Positions 54,640 through 64,000 of a stretch of DNA of 64,000 bases are shown here, in pieces. Made by a program: the position numbers and the translations under genes. The stretch's first letter is position 1. Each line of letters opens with the position of its first letter. Source of the DNA: Albula goreensis. Taxonomy: Eukaryota > Chordata > Actinopteri > Albuliformes > Albulidae. Location: contig CM040750.1 of NCBI GenBank assembly GCA_022829145.1, positions 2,857,001-2,921,000 of the forward strand, written 5' to 3'. The notes under the pieces are model-generated. The model made no database searches. It was not told the origin of the DNA and saw only the letters and a list, made by a program, of their open reading frames with translations.

Positions 54640-55170
54640 ACGGATTTCCTCCACATGAGAGTGACAAGCCCTCCTCCACTGCAACCACCACCAGCAGTCT
54701 GCAGAGTTATCGTCTCCATATCTTCATTGCCAAATAAGCCTCCAAAAACCACCATGGCTACCATGATGAGCCCTCTGCTGCCTCTACTGGTTAGCCCACC
54801 TCAACTTCTGCCCCTACTGTTTTCAGGAGCACTTATCAGCGCAATGCCACCACTGCCTGCCACCTGGCGTTCCTCTCTGGCTGGGGTGGAAACACTGGGA
54901 AGAGGAAAAAGAGCACAGCCCTATCATCACTTCACTCTGGCTGGGCAGACTAATTGCGAGGCACACCAACTCACTCAACCAGTTCCAGCGAGACATGTCC
55001 CTTTCTGTATGGGGGCAATGCCTCGCTATGCCTTCTACCCAGCCTGGAGTGCCGCTGCTCCCAGTCTCCTGCATGGCCTGGGTATCCTCTCACCCAGTCA
55101 CGCCCCCACCCGTCTGTTGTGTCCACTGCAGCTCGGCTGTGGTCCTGCAGCACTCTGTCTGTAAGAAATC
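54640..55170. other. GC-rich, proline/serine-coding patch of unknown origin
   Basis: Open frames cross this patch on both strands (for example 54655-55164 +, 169 codons). None has a recognisable domain, and the multiple overlapping frames reflect its C-rich composition. It contrasts sharply with the AT-rich flanks and may belong to the same retroelement as the gag relic. Confidence 0.3.
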
Positions 55171-55430
55171 ACACAGACAAACACGCACAACCACACACTA
55201 AAAGAACCTATCCCAAAGTATCAAAATAACAAACCAAACATCTCAAAGAAACTAACCAAACAAAAAAAAATAACTAAGGAAAAATAACCAATCCAAAGAA
55301 ATCAAGGAGAAAGAATATGCTGGTGTCTAACTCCAAACACAATCAACAAAAGCGAAAGCAAAAAAAAAGGAAACTCAAAAAACCGAAAAAAGCCAAACAA
55401 GTAAACCAACATTTATCCCAAAGTTAAAAT
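55171..55430. repeat. A/C-rich, T-poor low-complexity stretch
   Basis: About 260 bp consist mostly of A and C (runs such as AACCAAACAAAAAAAAATAA), with almost no T on the + strand. I see no gene. Confidence 0.6.
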
Positions 55431-56225
55431 ACACCACGTCTCGGCTACTTGTTCCTAGAGCTGTCTGCACACTCTGAAATTCATCCTGCTCCTATATACT
55501 TGACTCCTGTGCCTGAAGAGCAGAACGATTTCAGGTGTGCAGCGAACTCCGTGGCAAAACGAGGAATCATCCAATTTCCTGGCTACGCAGTACCTGTGTT
55601 ACCTATTATCAGGCGATGCCACCTCACCCATAAATGGCACTTGTCAGGCTCACCTCCTGACACACACACAACACACACCAAAAACCTTTATTCTGATATG
55701 GGACGAGATCAGCCCCATCCTGGATCTCAAATTGGTCCATTCCAGGCCGGTCACCTAAGATATGCAAAAATTTGTTTTGGAAGAAAAAAAGAAAAAAGGT
55801 TTAGCGGAAAAGGAAAGGTTAAAAATGAGCATTAAAGCAGGACGTGACTAAATGTACAAAATTACCACACATATTTTTACAAACAAGTCTGCAGCTGGGG
55901 AATCAAGGCTCAGAAAATGATGGTGTTGGTGCTGAGACAGGTATTTATGGTGTACATAAATGATGTAAGCACAGAATCGCACTGCATATAAATAGTGTTT
56001 AACTACATTATTATAAATGTGACAATGCCCTTAGCATTTTTGCAATAACATTGCTTTTTCTTGTAGTGAACTACTTTTCCCAAAGTAATTGTTACCTATT
56101 CAGCAGGGGATGACCTTGAAGTCCTAAGTATTTGTATTTTAGTTGAGCATTTACTTCTTCTGAGATCCTATGTGGTTAAGTAGTGAGTAATGACTAATGA
56201 CTACAGAATTGTGATTGAAGGGGAA

Positions 56226-56228
<3 letters not shown>
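55431..56228. other. Mixed stretch, possible retroelement remnant
   Basis: A 128-codon open frame at 55449-55835 has no recognisable domain. The text TGTCAGGCTCACCTCCTGAC near 55645 is a short imperfect palindrome. Confidence 0.25.
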
Positions 56229-56302
<74 letters not shown>

Positions 56303-56306
56303 ATAT
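56229..56306. repeat. (AT)n microsatellite
   Basis: About 34 pure AT units followed by GTGTGTATATG. The Ile-Tyr frames across it are artefacts. Confidence 0.97.
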
Positions 56307-56479
56307 GCACATTTCCCCCAACAGATGAAGGGCATCATTCATCAGCCAGCCACACTTTTAAGCCAGGCCAGAGGAACACCAGCAGACTGTCTAGGGCCTC
56401 ACAAGAGGAAGGATGTGTGCACTCCTATGTAGTCTGGTGGTAAGAGGCTGTGTGCCAAAAATAAAGGGACAAAGAGCCA

Positions 56480-56800
56480 CAAAACTGGATTTTGCGACTG
56501 GAACGGGGAGATCAAAAGGCTTGGTGTTGGAACGGGAGACATCACTCCAGAAGCTGGAGCACTAAACCGCCAGCTCTCTTTGTCTCACCCCCGTCTCCCA
56601 TTTCCTTTCTCTCTCTGCCAGGTGGAGGCGTTATTGGCCCAGTGAAAGCCCAAGGATGGGAGGACCTGAGTTTCGTTTTTCCCCACTTCCCTCTCCCCAT
56701 TACATTATCAGTAAAGTTTGTGTTTTTTCTCAAAACATTCCTGCCTCTGGAGCTTGTTTTTCAGTTGCCCACAACCTCGTGCTCAGCCAAGTTACCACAC
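56480..56800 (+). repeat. Possible LTR or leader of a retroelement
   Basis: This sequence directly precedes a gag relic. It ends ...AAGTTACCACA, after which CGGTGGAGAATGTGGGC could be a degraded primer-binding region. No second copy is present in the window, so the LTR call rests on position only. Confidence 0.25.
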
Positions 56801-56869
56801 GGTGGAGAATGTGGGCATTCTGAATCCATGCGAAAGGGACATCAAGTCATCTGGAGGAGGAAAAAGACC

Positions 56870-57130
56870 TAGCCGGAAGAAAGCAAGGAGAAGGCCCTTC
56901 TGCAGGTCCAAGCCTCCCTGCTCAGAGTGGTAACAGTACCTTGCAAAAGGACAGCAATCCACAAAGAAGCACTGGAAGATGATGTGGAAGTGTACCTGGA
57001 CATCTTTAAAAGAACTTCCCAGAGAGAGAGGTGGCCCAGAGCTGAGTAGGCAAACATACTACTGCCATTCCTCACAGGAGAAGCCAAAAAATCCCGCCAC
57101 GACCTGATGCTGGCAACTATGACCAGGTGA
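56870..57130 (+). pseudogene. Gag (capsid/SCAN-like) relic
   Basis: A frame reads EALEDDVEVYLDIFKRTSQR, then ERWPRAE, a stop in place of the usual Trp, and ANILLPFLTGEAKKS. This is the N-terminal capsid segment of fish Gypsy-type gag, related to the SCAN domain. Two stops interrupt it and nothing recognisable follows beyond about 57150. Confidence 0.6.
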
Positions 57131-58064
57131 AGAATGCCATTCTCTTTGTAACTACATCAGGTTCACCAAAAAAAAACTTTATCTGCTCACTCAAGCAATG
57201 TTTACTACCTGCCACAAACACTGGGGCTTGACTTCTCTGAATAGCCTGCATTCTTATTGCATTTTTAATGACAATCAGGGGAAAAACAAATGTCTATCTT
57301 TTGTCAAATAACCAGCCTGATGTATTTCACCCACAGTGGACATGTAGTTAACTACCTAGTGATAAAATTGTGAGTTTTTCAATTATAGTTACACAACCAT
57401 TTATTGCATTATTACACTGGTTTGAATTAAGCTGACTGGTAACTACATACAAACAATGGCGTTGCGGAAGAAGAAGGATAAGAACGGTGTCCTGTGAATT
57501 CCAAACAAAGTAGAGGTGATTACAGTTTTCCTTTTGAGAAAAGTTTCCATTTTTTCTTACAGTAGGTCAGCCTTAAGTGTGCTCATGGAAGAAACACCTG
57601 CTTTGACTTATTTCACTAAAGCTAGCTAGCGAACATTCTTTGTTGTCTTTTACACAAGAATAGTACTCTTCTCATCATAAGCAGTCAATGAACATAAATG
57701 TCAGTTGTGTAGTCTATATGTGACTTTTCCTTTGTGTGATTTCTCCAAGTTAGAAAACAGATTGCATCAGATCTAAGCTCCATTGCTGAAGTAAAGCCAA
57801 CTATTAGCATCCCAAACAGTTTCTGCAAACAAGCAACATATGAGCTACATGAGAGTTTGCTGCCTTCACTGTGTTCGTCAAAGACAATGAAGAAAACGTT
57901 ACAAGCAGATGAAAAGCTAAGACTGTGAAGCTAGACTTTGTATTGCTGAACAAATAAAGACCCTACAATAACATTGTTTATATGAACAATGTTTTCAAAA
58001 ATAGCTGATTTAAATATTTCCAGTATACCTTAACAATGCATATATTTTGTGTGTGTTTGCTGGT
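57131..58064. other. Non-coding stretch
   Basis: I see no gene or recognisable element. Confidence 0.4.
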
Positions 58065-58200
58065 CAGTGTTGCCAATTTAGCAACTCTGTTGCTAGATTT
58101 AGTGACTTTTTGACCTTTCCTAGTGACTAAAAGTTGTATCTAGCAAATTTGGTGACTTTTGCAACTTTGGAAACTTCCATTCTCATTGTCGTGGAACAGC
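58065..58200 (+). mobile_element. Terminal region of a hAT element
   Basis: CAGTGTTGCCAATTTAGCAA followed by repeated 'tagtgact/ggtgact' phrases is the known style of a fish hAT family terminus. It is probably the left end of the element whose transposase lies at 59227-60680. No matching right end was found. Confidence 0.5.
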
Positions 58201-58699
58201 AAAAACCACCTTTCACCACTTTGTGAATGACATCACGCCTGTCTTTCCTAGTGCGCTAGCATTGCCCATGTTTGTAAACGTAATGATTGACCTATGTAGA
58301 ATCAGTCGCTGTTATTACACGGAAGATGTTCTACAGATCTAACACATACGCAGCTACTACGCAGCTCGGCCAAATGTCGTTGGAGGGCAGGCAGACACAA
58401 AACCTAACCTAATCACTGTTCATGGCTATTATAAAACTTATGAACACTATGTATGTATCGACAGAAACATATGTAAGTTTTCCTACAGGGCATGTAGGAA
58501 AACGTACATATACTAATCATTTTAGGCTACTGCCCTGCGTAACTACAAGGGGGGCAAGTTGAGGAGGTCCAGACACAAGACACAAGTATTAGAAAGAGGT
58601 ACATGCTGCATTTTATTTGACGGAAAATAAAGATCTCTTCAAAGTTAAAATAACTGTGGAAGTACGTTAATTGTCCATTTATTTACACCTAGTACAGCA

Positions 58700-59226
58700 T
58701 ACAGCAAGGCTGAGTAGTGAGCCATGTTCTCAAAGCCATAGTTTATTAAGCAGCCACAAAATCACAAAAACAGAAATCACTGTCCAAGTCCAGGCAAAGG
58801 TCAAAACCACACAGGCATGACAGAGGTATAGAAACAATCCAAGAGAGTGGTCAGAAAAACAGACAAAATGGTTGTGACAGGTAGACTCGGCAAAGGTACG
58901 AATTTGAAGCACAGGAAGCAAAAAACAGGAAACAGAGGGTAAAAACGAGCAGTCAGACAGGATACAAAAGGCTTGTAGCACAACAGGTAAGAAAACACTG
59001 AGACAAACTTTCAATAAACCAAAGAATGAACAGGGTATAAATGCACAAGACTAACAAGCAAACAAGACACAGGTGAAACAAATGAGCAATCAACTAGGCA
59101 GGTAACGAGGTCGGCAGGGAAACACAAAAGGAAAAGGAAAACAAAAGCATGTGGACAGGGAACAGAAAAACCAAAAAACAGAAACAACCAAACAAAGCTA
59201 AAAGTAAAAACTGAAAAAAAAAAATA
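58700..59226. repeat. A-rich dispersed repeat nested in hAT relic
   Basis: Words such as CAGGCAAAGGTCAAAACCAC, TCGGCAAAGGTACGAAT and AAACACAGGTG-like phrases look like a common fish non-coding repeat. It stops exactly where hAT transposase coding begins (YLGIVVRYFGEKKNQ), as if inserted into it. Class unknown. Confidence 0.35.
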
Positions 59227-60680
59227 CCTAGGTATTGTGGTCCGCTACTTTGGTGAAAAGAAAAATCAGGTAAACTCCACATATCTTGGTTTGGCTGAAC
59301 TAATGGGTGGAAATGCTAGGGCTATTGCAAATGCACTAATGGATTTTCTGTTCAAGTGTGGTTTAAAAAGGAAAATCTGATTAGCATTGGGACAGACAAT
59401 GCCTCTGTAACGACTGGCATAAATAATGGTGTTTACAAAATCCTTCAGGATGAGTACGGCCTGTCCAGTCTTGTGCTCATTAGATGTGAGTGCCATTCTC
59501 TCCAGCTAGCTGTCAGCCATGCATCACAGGACACCATTCCAAGAAGTGTGGAGTACCTTGCGAGGGAGACATATAATTGTTTTTCTGTGTCTTCTAAAGG
59601 AGGGATGCTTACAGGGCAGTCTATGAGACAATAAACATTGGAGAAAAGCCCCAGCAAATCACTCAGGTGTCAGCAACACGGTGGTTGTCCATTGAGCCCA
59701 CAGTTGACTGCATCCTGAACCAGTGGGATGAGTTGAAGCTGCACTTTGGCCTTACAGTCTTCTGAGCATTGCTACGTGGTAGAGACACTTTATGCAATGT
59801 ACAGTGACCTTCAAAATGTACTGTAATTAACTACCTTTTTAAGGTCAATTCTATCAGAGGTCCAAGATGCTGTGAAAGCTTTTGAAGCTGAGCAAGGAAA
59901 CCCACTCAGGCTTTTAGAAACCTTGACTGGTCTCATTAAGTCTGTTGCCACACGTGTTTTAAATCCAATGACGAGAATTAATGTCCTTGCGGAGGCAATT
60001 GATGGGTACCTAAGCCCTAAACCATACCTTGAGTTCCTCAAAGGTATCAAAGGTAGCAGAATTACAGCTCTCCCGTGAAGAAGAGAAACATATCAGGACA
60101 TGGTGTGTGCGTTATGTTGTTGCTGTACTACAGGAGTTGAAATCCAGGCTACCATCTAATTTGGGAGCACTGAAGCACATGGCACTGTTTAGTGTTACAG
60201 AGACCCTGAAACATAACAAAAGCCTTGAAGTATCAGAGGTTTGTAAGAGGCTAGGGTTCTCCAGTCTTGTCATTGACAAAGTTATACAGCAGTGGATGAC
60301 CATTCATCTCCTGCCATGGCATGCCACTGGAGACATCATTCAGTTCTGGTGTGAGGTCAGATGCTACAGAGATTCTGCAGGTCTGAATCCCTTTAGTGAG
60401 CTTTGCTGTGTTGCACTGTCTGTATTTTCTCTCTCACATTTCAATGCCGAGGTAGAGCGACTTGAGTGCGGTAAAGTCCAAGCTGAGAGACATCACCTGA
60501 AAAGTCTCTCATCACCCTTAGCTCCATCCTTCAGGTGCCTTATGGCCTGAAACTTGCTGAAGATGCCTGCTACCTGCATAAGCTGCCAGAGAAAGTTTTG
60601 CAGCAGTTTGGCTCCACTGCTGGGTACTCCTTTGCACAAGCGGAGAACAGTGCTAATGAGATTTTCTCATTACTCTAAAG
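59227..60680 (+). pseudogene. hAT transposase relic
   Basis: 59227-59634 reads SIGTDNASVTTGINNGVYKI, then RCECHSLQLAVSHAS, which is the catalytic Asp region and the CX2H motif of hAT transposases. 59800-60078 reads LLETLTGLIKSVATRVLNPM. 60029-60550 continues in another frame with NPFSELCCVALSVFSLSHFN, AEVE, the start of the C-terminal dimerisation block. The remainder to 60680 (KLPEKVLQQFGSTAGYSF in a third frame) ends at the inserted MITE. The N-terminus is missing or hidden by the repeat before it. At least three frame changes make it inactive. Confidence 0.8.
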
Positions 60681-60917
60681 CACTGATTTTCAATCCTGCT
60701 CCTAGGGCCCCCCAGCTCTGCATGTTTTCCATCTTTCCCTGCTCTACTTACTTGACTGAACTCATCTGTGGCACTTTTGATTAGCTGAGCACACCTGATT
60801 TAATCAAGAACATGTTAATCACTCTAATGACAATCAGGTGTGTTTGGAGTAAGGTATGAAGAATGAATAGAAGATATGCAGGACAGGGGGCTGCAGGAGT
60901 AGGATTGGGAAACACTG
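60681..60917. mobile_element. Non-autonomous hAT MITE
   Basis: Inverted ends: CACTGATTTTCAATCCTGCT against the reverse complement of the right end, CAGTGTTTCCCAATCCTACT. The flanks CTCTAAAG (60673-60680) and CTCTAAAT (60918-60925) form an 8-bp target duplication with one change. It is inserted at the 3' edge of the hAT transposase relic. Confidence 0.85.
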
Positions 60918-60925
60918 CTCTAAAT

Positions 60926-61484
60926 CCATGGCAAAAAATGGTAGTCTTCCAAATAGCTATGTAGCTTACTTTCTACACTTACAATTTCAGCCTACATAAA
61001 ATATCCAGTTTTTTTACGATTAAATAATAGTAGCCTAACTAAACAAAGCTTATACTTCAAATCTGCAAATTTCAACATGAGATTTCTTAAATTAACTGTA
61101 TTAAATTCACCATGTAATTTAGTTCGCACAGGAAGTGGAAGATCCTGTATAGTATTCATTCTTGTGATGCTTTCCTATTACTTGTTCGTGGCAGAAGAAA
61201 GGTGACCCGCACTTGTAATTGTTCAATTCTACATAGGTTATGAATAAACACCATAGCCTAAACTCTCTAGGTTGTTAGCAAATCACAGTTTTGTGAACTG
61301 AGCAAGTGTTTGGTGTCGGTCAGTGTCTTGGATCATTGAGTTTATTCACTCTTTAGCTTATACTGCAATGATCAGTATCCGTATCACAGATATTCCTGTT
61401 ACCTACTTCTGACTACCAACAACTACTGACTCCGACTGTTTGAAGTATTTGTATATGTTTAAGATTTTATGTTGATATTTTAAA
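60926..61484. other. Non-coding stretch
   Basis: Possibly the 3' end of the interrupted hAT element. Nothing specific is recognised. Confidence 0.35.
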
Positions 61485-61613
61485 CCGTTTTTTGTGGATT
61501 AGCTCTCATCAGAAAATGAACCCAGTCTTACGAAGCCACACATCTCTATGGCAACACGTCACAAGACTAGGTTCATTTTTGTCAGTTGATGAGAGCTCAG
61601 CCACACAAAATGG
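61485..61613. repeat. 129-bp imperfect palindrome
   Basis: The left arm 61485-61535 (CCGTTTTTTGTGGATTAGCT, CTCATCAGAAAATGAACCCA, GTCTTACG) pairs with the right arm 61558-61613, with a few mismatches and a small insertion. The loop is about 22 bp. It is non-coding and may be a foldback MITE. Confidence 0.75.
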
Positions 61614-61979
61614 TTAGTCAGTTAATAGTTATTTAATGATAATAAAAGTAAAAAAACAACAAAAAATTACCCCTACAAAAAAACTATCCCCACCAATGGG
61701 ATATTCCCATACCCCCAATTTAGCACCAGAGAGCCAGATCCAAAAAAAACAACCAACAACCAAACCAAATATTCAAACTGCAAGAACATAGACAATGGGA
61801 TGTCATTCAGCTATGTGACATATGATGTCCACACACTATTTAGCAACTCGATTTCAGAGAGCCAGATGTGACTTCTGGTGAGATTTTTTTAACGTTGTTT
61901 TGCCTGTTTTTCTTCTTTGGATTCTGTTTTGGCCCTGACAAGTTTTTGTTTTCATTTTTTTGAAATTTGTGATTATTTC

Positions 61980-63455
61980 TCAAAAGAAGATGATGGCATT
62001 TCCAAGTGTAAGATCTGCCAGTAGACTGTGTGCCAGGACTCAAATAAGACAAAATATAAAACACTACCAATCGCTGGAGCCACCTGAAATGCTTCGTTAT
62101 TAAGAAGCCAGAAAAGCCTATGAACGAACAAAAAAGTAAACCTCCCTAAACAACACTGCAGCCTACTCCATCAAGTCTTAGACAAGACCACTAAATGGTT
62201 ACTGGTTGACCCAAGGACAAAAGCATTGGACAAAAGCATCATGGGAATTGTGGCAACTGACATTCTGCCATGTAACATGGTTGACAATGTTGGGTTCCAG
62301 AGATTGATGGCAAAACTTAAACTGAGATACAAGTTACAAACAGAGAAATATTTCCCACATCTGCAGGATGTTCATGACCATGTTGGAGGAGTAGGATATT
62401 GATTCTGATCTTATATTGCTAGTGCTATGCAACAAACATGGTGAGGGACATGCAGCTTATTGAAATGCCAGATCTCCAGAATGCCAGAAGCTGCTTTTCA
62501 CACCAGTTACAGCTTGTTATACATGGCATCAAATCTCAGAGAGCGGTCAAAGACGTCTGGGCCAAACTTAAGAGGTGTGCCACACACTTTCATCGTTCTG
62601 TGGCCACCCAGAAAAAATGTACAGCTTTCAGCAAAGGTTTGGCCTGCCCCTCCACTCCACTATTCAAGTAATTCCAACAAAATGGAATTCCTCATTGCAT
62701 ATGATGCAAAGGATGTTAGAACAAGAGACAGCTCTGACAGCCTATGTGTGACTATGGAGAATTCACTTGGCTTACTGCTGAACAGTGGAATATTGTAGGC
62801 AACCTTGCAGACACCCTCAGCCTTATCTGAGGAGATAACTGAGCATGGAAGATGCATCCCTCTCAAATATCTTGCCAGCTGTTGAAGTTCTCAAGCACCC
62901 TCCAGTCAGTTGGGCTACACACCCAGACTATGAGGTAAACCATGCTAGACAGCCTAGAGAAAAGATTTTCCAGCATGAGTGAGAAGAAAGAGGATGTCTG
63001 CTTGGCCCTCGTTACAAAGCTACTGAAGGAAGATTAAGAAGATTGGATTAAGAAGTCTGGAGTGGTGCTTCACCTGAGAGAAAATCCACATCAAAAGCAA
63101 GAGAGAAAAAACCAAGGTTAGATCAGGCTCCATCTGTCTTGGACACCTTGTGTGACGCCTATGCTGCCATAAGACACCCACCCTGAATCAGTTGCATGTG
63201 AAGGCATTGCAGAGGAACTACAGTGCTATCTGAAAGAGCCTGTATTAGACAGGAAGATGGGCAACCCATTGGAGTGAACCACTTCAAGCACCTATCTGTG
63301 CAGGCAAAGAGATGTTTGGCATGTCCACCTTCATCAGTGCACATTGAGCAGGTGTTTAGTGTTATGAGCAACATTTATGAGGACAAGAAGAGCCCTCTCC
63401 AACAGAGAGCTGTGCTTCCTGCATTACAGCTGTCCTTTACTAGAATGGGAGTATG
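61980..63455 (+). pseudogene. hAT transposase (ZBED-type), heavily decayed
   Basis: A BED finger is legible near 62005-62100 (KCKICQ, then in another frame RWSHLKCF). 62438-62671 reads MPDLQNARSCFSHQLQLVIH and a KSQRAVKDVWAKLKRC segment, the hAT core with its CX2H. 63223-63456 reads LACPPSSVHIEQVFSVMSNI then QQRAVLPALQLSF, the C-terminal dimerisation block. Many stops and frame changes occur throughout. The wording is that of ZBED4/ZBED6-like transposases. No terminal repeats were found. Confidence 0.75.
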
Positions 63456-64000
63456 ATTAGGTGTGTATAAATCTGGTCTTGAGATGTGCTGTTTTTTATT
63501 TTTATTGAATTGCACATTTAGAGTTTTACTATTTTCTGTCACTGTGTTAGAATCTGGCATCCATACTATATCGGAAAAAGCACCCACATTATCCTCTTGT
63601 TATTTTGCACCCCATGTAATTAATAAATTATTTTTACACTATTTTATGTGCACCTTATGACTGATAGTCATCTTAACTGTATGTTTGGCGTGCCCTTTTT
63701 GAGAATATAAATAATATTCATTTTCTTCTTCCATATTTGATGTCCTGTGTGAGGAACAATAAAATAATTTCTTATAATAATGATAATAATACTAATCTGA
63801 GGCCTTCAGTCCAGCCCTGAATGTGTATATGCCAATAAAATGAAGTGACCCCTGATATTTTGTGCAGCCTGACATCCTTTAATAAGACTGGTATGACCAC
63901 ATTATACGTCTTCAACTTATTTTTAACTCAACAACAACAAACATCCATCTCAGTCTGATTCTCAGAAGGAATTACAAACTCTGCTCTGTCAGAGTTCTCA
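63456..64000. other. Non-coding stretch
   Basis: AT-rich, no gene. It includes a short (TAA)n patch near 63776-63791. Confidence 0.4.

Noticed and set aside
56151-56443. Open frames of Ile-Tyr repeats
   Set aside because: Produced by the AT microsatellite.

Overview
This window is nuclear DNA from a vertebrate, almost certainly a ray-finned (teleost) fish. It is AT-rich, gene-poor and loaded with relics of fish-type transposable elements. Its only two intact genes are intronless-coding melanocortin receptors. mc5r is on the + strand (26301-27314) and mc2r, the ACTH receptor, is on the - strand (36489-37397). They converge and their stop codons are about 9.2 kb apart. Adjacency of MC2R and MC5R is a known, old vertebrate arrangement. 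I cannot name the species.

Layout. 1-14.1 kb: no gene that I can support. 14.13-15.2 kb: decayed Tc1-like transposon (- strand). 15.5-16.9 kb: CpG-dense island with a TATA box and a good splice donor, a candidate promoter and non-coding first exon for mc5r. 16.9-23.8 kb: non-coding, with a long TG microsatellite and a tRNA-type SINE. 23.88-25.28 kb: unusual element with inverted repeats of about 200 bp enclosing a degenerate array of a 16-bp palindrome. 26.05-27.6 kb: hairpin MITE, splice acceptor, short upstream ORF, mc5r coding exon and poly(A) signal. 29.82-34.07 kb: broken Ty3/Gypsy retrotransposon (- strand) lying between the two receptors. 34.75-36.07 kb: repeat with a hammerhead-ribozyme-like core, then a SINE with an internal duplication. 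36.27-37.5 kb: mc2r. 40 kb: inverted SINE. 44.21-46.29 kb: a hAT transposon with matching ends and a perfect 8-bp target duplication. 48.4-49.3 kb: 3' end of an L2-like LINE. 50.35-50.88 kb: non-autonomous Tc1-type element. 54.2-57.2 kb: LTR-retroelement gag relics in a patch of odd base composition. 58.06-63.5 kb: two further hAT transposase relics, with a nested MITE and a 129-bp palindrome.

Function. The two receptors are class A GPCRs that couple to Gs and cAMP. MC2R serves the ACTH-cortisol axis and needs the accessory protein MRAP in bony vertebrates. MC5R is a broader melanocortin/ACTH receptor of peripheral tissues. In both, the coding region sits in one exon preceded by a convincing splice acceptor, which implies upstream non-coding exons. 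All other protein-coding potential is transposon-derived and broken by stops and frameshifts. I found no operon, CRISPR array, RNA gene or new multi-gene system.
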